NCBI GenBank assembly: GCA_903869595.1
Contig: CAIPZV010000014.1
Span: 1-64,000, forward strand
DNA: 64,000 bases
Direction: 5' to 3'
Source: an uncultured beta proteobacterium
GTDB lineage: Bacteria > Pseudomonadota > Gammaproteobacteria > Burkholderiales > Burkholderiaceae_C
Positions 61,031 through 64,000 of the stretch are shown here, in pieces; the first letter of the stretch is position 1, and each line of letters opens with the position of its first letter. The position numbers were made by a program, and so were the translations under genes. The notes below the pieces were generated by a model. It was not told the DNA's origin, searched no databases, and saw nothing but the letters and a program-made list of their open reading frames with translations.

Positions 61031-62110
61031 ATGGCGCGCATCGACCTGGACTTGGCCCACGCCTACCGACCCAAGCCGCAACAAGACAGCGACTACGCTT
61101 TGCTGCCTTTAAAGATGTCGTTTGAAAACGGCGGCGCCTATGCATTGCTTGGCCCTTCGGGTTGCGGCAAAACCACCATGCTCAACCTCATGTCCGGCCT
61201 GCTGCAGCCCTCGCAAGGCACGGTGTTTTTCGACGGACAGGACGTCACGCGCTCCACGCCGCAGCAGCGCAATATCGCGCAGGTGTTTCAGTTCCCGGTA
61301 ATTTACGACACTATGACGGTGGCGGAAAACCTGGGCTTTCCGCTGCGCAACCGCAAGATGCCCGCCGAGCAGATTCGCCAACGCGTAGGCGAAATCGCCG
61401 AGATGCTGGACTTGAGCGGCCAGCTCAATCAGCGCGCATCGGGGCTGGCGGCCGATGCCAAACAAAAAATTTCGCTCGGGCGCGGCCTGGTGCGTTCGGA
61501 CGTGTCGGCAGTCTTGTTTGACGAGCCTTTAACCGTGATCGACCCGCACCTGAAGTGGCAGTTGCGGCGCAAGCTCAAGCAAATTCACCGCGAACTCAAA
61601 CTCACGCTGGTTTATGTCACGCATGATCAGGTAGAGGCCCTGACCTTCGCGCAGCAAGTGGTAGTCATGACGCGTGGACGCGCAGTGCAGATGGGCACGG
61701 CGGCGCAGTTATTCGAGCGGCCTTCGCATACCTTTGTCGGCCATTTCATTGGCTCACCGGGCATGAATTTCCTGCCTGCGCACATGGGGCCGCAGGGCTT
61801 GCAAGTGTGCGGTATGGCCTTGCCGCTCGCAGCGGAACAAGCCGATTTGCCCCATGGGGATTTGAAGCTGGGCATACGCCCCGAATACGTACGCTGCGCA
61901 GGCAGCAGTTTTGAAGGCGCGCTGGCCATGCAAGTGCAGCAAGTGCAAGATGTGGGCACCCACTTCATCGTCACCGCCAGCCTGCAAGGGCAGGTGTTCA
62001 AAGCGCGCCTAGCGATGATGGCCGAACCCTTTGCCGTGGGTAGCACGGTGTGGTGCCAGGTGCTCAATGACAAAAGCTGTTTTTACCGTAACGAGGAGAT
62101 CGTGGCATGA
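61031..62110 (+). CDS. glpT: Glycerol-type ABC transporter ATP-binding protein 2
   Basis: ALLGPSGCGKTTMLNLMSGLLQPSQG; PVIYDTMTVAENLGFPLRNRKMP. Confidence 0.85.
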   Translation: MARIDLDLAHAYRPKPQQDSDYALLPLKMSFENGGAYALLGPSGCGKTTMLNLMSGLLQPSQGTVFFDGQDVTRSTPQQRNIAQVFQFPVIYDTMTVAENLGFPLRNRKMPAEQIRQRVGEIAEMLDLSGQLNQRASGLAADAKQKISLGRGLVRSDVSAVLFDEPLTVIDPHLKWQLRRKLKQIHRELKLTLVYVTHDQVEALTFAQQVVVMTRGRAVQMGTAAQLFERPSHTFVGHFIGSPGMNFLPAHMGPQGLQVCGMALPLAAEQADLPHGDLKLGIRPEYVRCAGSSFEGALAMQVQQVQDVGTHFIVTASLQGQVFKARLAMMAEPFAVGSTVWCQVLNDKSCFYRNEEIVA

Positions 62111-63000
62111 GCGCGAGCAACAAGCCGGTCAACCAAAAGGCCTGGTTTCTCATACTGCCGGTGCTGGTGTGCGTGGCTTTTTCCGCCATCCTGCCTTTGA
62201 TGACGGTAGTGAACTACTCGGTACAAGACATTATTTCGCCCGAGCGCCGTATTTTTGTGGGCACGGAGTGGTTTGTCGCCATCATGCGCGACGAAGAGTT
62301 GCACGGCGCTTTGCTGCGCCAGATTACGTTTTCGCTGGCCGTGTTGCTGATCGAAATTCCGCTGGGCATTGCGCTGGCTTTGTCCATGCCGGCCCAGGGT
62401 TGGCGGGCCTCGGTCGTGCTGGTGGTGGTGTCGCTGTCGCTGCTGATTCCCTGGAACGTGGTGGGCACAATTTGGCAAATATTTGGGCGTTCGGATATTG
62501 GTCTCATGGGCGCGGCCTTGCAAGGCTTGGGCATCGAATACAGCTATACCGGCAATGCTACGCACGCCTGGTTGACGGTGTTGCTGATGGATGTGTGGCA
62601 CTGGACGCCGCTGGTCGCGCTCTTAGGCTATGCCGGTTTGCGCTCGATCCCCGATGCCTATTACCAAGCCGCCAGCATTGATGGCGCGAGCAAGCTGGCG
62701 GTCTTTTGGTATGTGCAGTTGCCCAAGATGCGCGGCGTGTTAATGATCGCGGTGCTGCTGCGTTTTATGGACAGCTTCATGATTTACACCGAGCCTTTTG
62801 TGCTCACCGGCGGCGGACCGGGCAATGCCACCACCTTCTTGTCGCAGTTCCTCACGCAAAAAGCCGTAGGCCAGTTTGACTTGGGGCCGGCGGCTGCCTT
62901 CTCGCTCATTTACTTCCTGATTATTTTGTTGTTGTGCTTTATTTTGTTTAACTGGATGCAGCGTGTCGGCACCCAAGCCAAGGAGACCGACCATGCATGA
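62107..63000 (+). CDS. glpP: Glycerol-type ABC transporter permease 1
   Basis: MalF-type permease; YYQAASIDGASKLAVFWYVQLPKMRGVL. Confidence 0.87.
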   Translation: MSASNKPVNQKAWFLILPVLVCVAFSAILPLMTVVNYSVQDIISPERRIFVGTEWFVAIMRDEELHGALLRQITFSLAVLLIEIPLGIALALSMPAQGWRASVVLVVVSLSLLIPWNVVGTIWQIFGRSDIGLMGAALQGLGIEYSYTGNATHAWLTVLLMDVWHWTPLVALLGYAGLRSIPDAYYQAASIDGASKLAVFWYVQLPKMRGVLMIAVLLRFMDSFMIYTEPFVLTGGGPGNATTFLSQFLTQKAVGQFDLGPAAAFSLIYFLIILLLCFILFNWMQRVGTQAKETDHA

Positions 63001-63805
63001 GAAGCGGTTTCATAAGCGCTCCATCTTTTTGATCGCCTATATGGTGTTTGCCTTGTTGCCGGTGTATTGGATGGTCAATATGTCCTTCAAGACCAATACC
63101 GAAATTCTGGCCAGCTTTGCCTTGTTCCCCCAGCACTTCACCTGGGAGAACTACCAGCTCATCCTGACCGATGTGTCTTGGTATTCGGGCTATATCAACA
63201 GCCTGATTTATGTGGCCATGAATACCGTGGTATCGCTTGCGGTGGCCTTGCCCGCCGCCTATGCGTTTTCGCGCTACAGTTTTTTGGGTGACAAGCATGT
63301 GTTCTTCTGGCTGCTGACCAACCGCATGACGCCGCCCGCCGTTTTTCTGCTGCCTTTTTTCCAGCTCTACACCACGGTGGGTCTGATGGATACGCACTTG
63401 GCGGTGGCCATGGCGCATCTCCTGTTTAACGTGCCTTTGGCGGTTTGGATTTTGGAAGGCTTTATGAGCGGCATTCCGCGTGAGATCGACGAAACGGCCT
63501 ATATCGATGGCTATTCCTTCCCCCGATTTTTTGTACGCATTTTCTTACCGCTAATAAAAGCGGGCGTGGGCGTGGCCGCTTTCTTTTGCTTCATGTTCAG
63601 CTGGGTGGAATTGCTGCTGGCGCGCACGCTGACCAGCGTCAATGCCAAACCGATTGTGGCCACCATGACGCGCACCGTGTCCGCTGCCGGTATGGATTGG
63701 GCCACCTTGGCCGCTGCTGGCGTACTGACGATTGTGCCTGGCGCCATCGTGATCTGGTTTGTACGCAACTACATCGCCAAGGGCTTCGCCATGGGGCGGG
63801 TCTAA
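62993..63805 (+). CDS. glpQ: Glycerol-type ABC transporter permease 2
   Basis: MalG-type permease; LEGFMSGIPREIDETAYIDGYSFPRFFVRIFLPLIKAG. Confidence 0.87.
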   Translation: MHEKRFHKRSIFLIAYMVFALLPVYWMVNMSFKTNTEILASFALFPQHFTWENYQLILTDVSWYSGYINSLIYVAMNTVVSLAVALPAAYAFSRYSFLGDKHVFFWLLTNRMTPPAVFLLPFFQLYTTVGLMDTHLAVAMAHLLFNVPLAVWILEGFMSGIPREIDETAYIDGYSFPRFFVRIFLPLIKAGVGVAAFFCFMFSWVELLLARTLTSVNAKPIVATMTRTVSAAGMDWATLAAAGVLTIVPGAIVIWFVRNYIAKGFAMGRV

Positions 63806-63830
63806 GACGCTATGCACAAGGAGATTTGCA

Positions 63831-64000
63831 ATGTTTGAGTGGATGGCCTGGACGACGCCGGTCGCGGTATTTTTTATTTGCATTGCCTTGATGTTGGTGG
63901 GTATGACAGTATGGGAGATCAAGTCCCCCACCGTGATGCGCAAAGGCTTCTTGCCCCTAGAAACCACCCGAGGCGACCGCTTGTTTATCGGCCTGCTCTG
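63831..64000 (+). CDS. Partial DUF2160-type small membrane protein of the glycerol ABC operon
   Basis: Own translation to window end: MFEWMAWTTPVAVFFICIALMLVGMTVWEIKSPTVMRKGFLPLETTRGDRLFIGLL. Confidence 0.8.
   Translation, partial: MFEWMAWTTPVAVFFICIALMLVGMTVWEIKSPTVMRKGFLPLETTRGDRLFIGLL

Overview
This 64 kb window is high-GC proteobacterial chromosome, probably Burkholderiales/Comamonadaceae-like (an inference from gene content and style). It is almost entirely protein-coding; I recognised no rRNA, tRNA, CRISPR array or transposase. Main blocks: (1) about 0.4-22.2 kb, a dense set of catabolic genes that reads as a CoA-dependent gamma-butyrobetaine/carnitine to glycine-betaine, sarcosine and serine route (SoxB-like oxidase, SdaA, non-Pyl MttB homologue, Dpp-type ABC transporter, enoyl-CoA hydratase, ADP-forming acyl-CoA ligase, acyl-CoA dehydrogenase, two hotdog thioesterases, carnitine-dehydrogenase-like enzyme, BKACE, class II aldolase, MFS, HD-domain protein); (2) 22.2-24.4 kb, a glycosyltransferase plus O-antigen-ligase-like pair of different composition; (3) 24.4-34.3 kb, SrkA-like kinase, carotenoid oxygenase, Ser/Thr kinase-UspA fusion with a metallophosphoesterase, NodIJ-like ABC exporter, and AMP nucleosidase bracketed by two VapBC modules; (4) 34.3-50.7 kb, aerobic benzoyl-CoA (box) pathway with thiolase, 3-hydroxyacyl-CoA dehydrogenase, boxABC, boxR, benzoate-CoA ligase and a Liv-type ABC transporter; (5) 50.7-57.4 kb, malate synthase G, CoA-transferase, LysR, DUF4143 ATPase and ProC; (6) 57.4-64 kb, glpK, glpR and a glycerol ABC transporter. 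The least-explained signals are non-coding. Two hairpins near boxB share an almost identical 26-27 nt loop on entirely different, self-complementary stems. A 60-bp tandem repeat abuts one of them. A dispersed palindromic repeat occurs four times, once in frame inside an acyl-CoA ligase. A 38-codon hexanucleotide-repeat mini-ORF exactly bridges livG and livF. All calls are by eye from the sequence; no database search was run.
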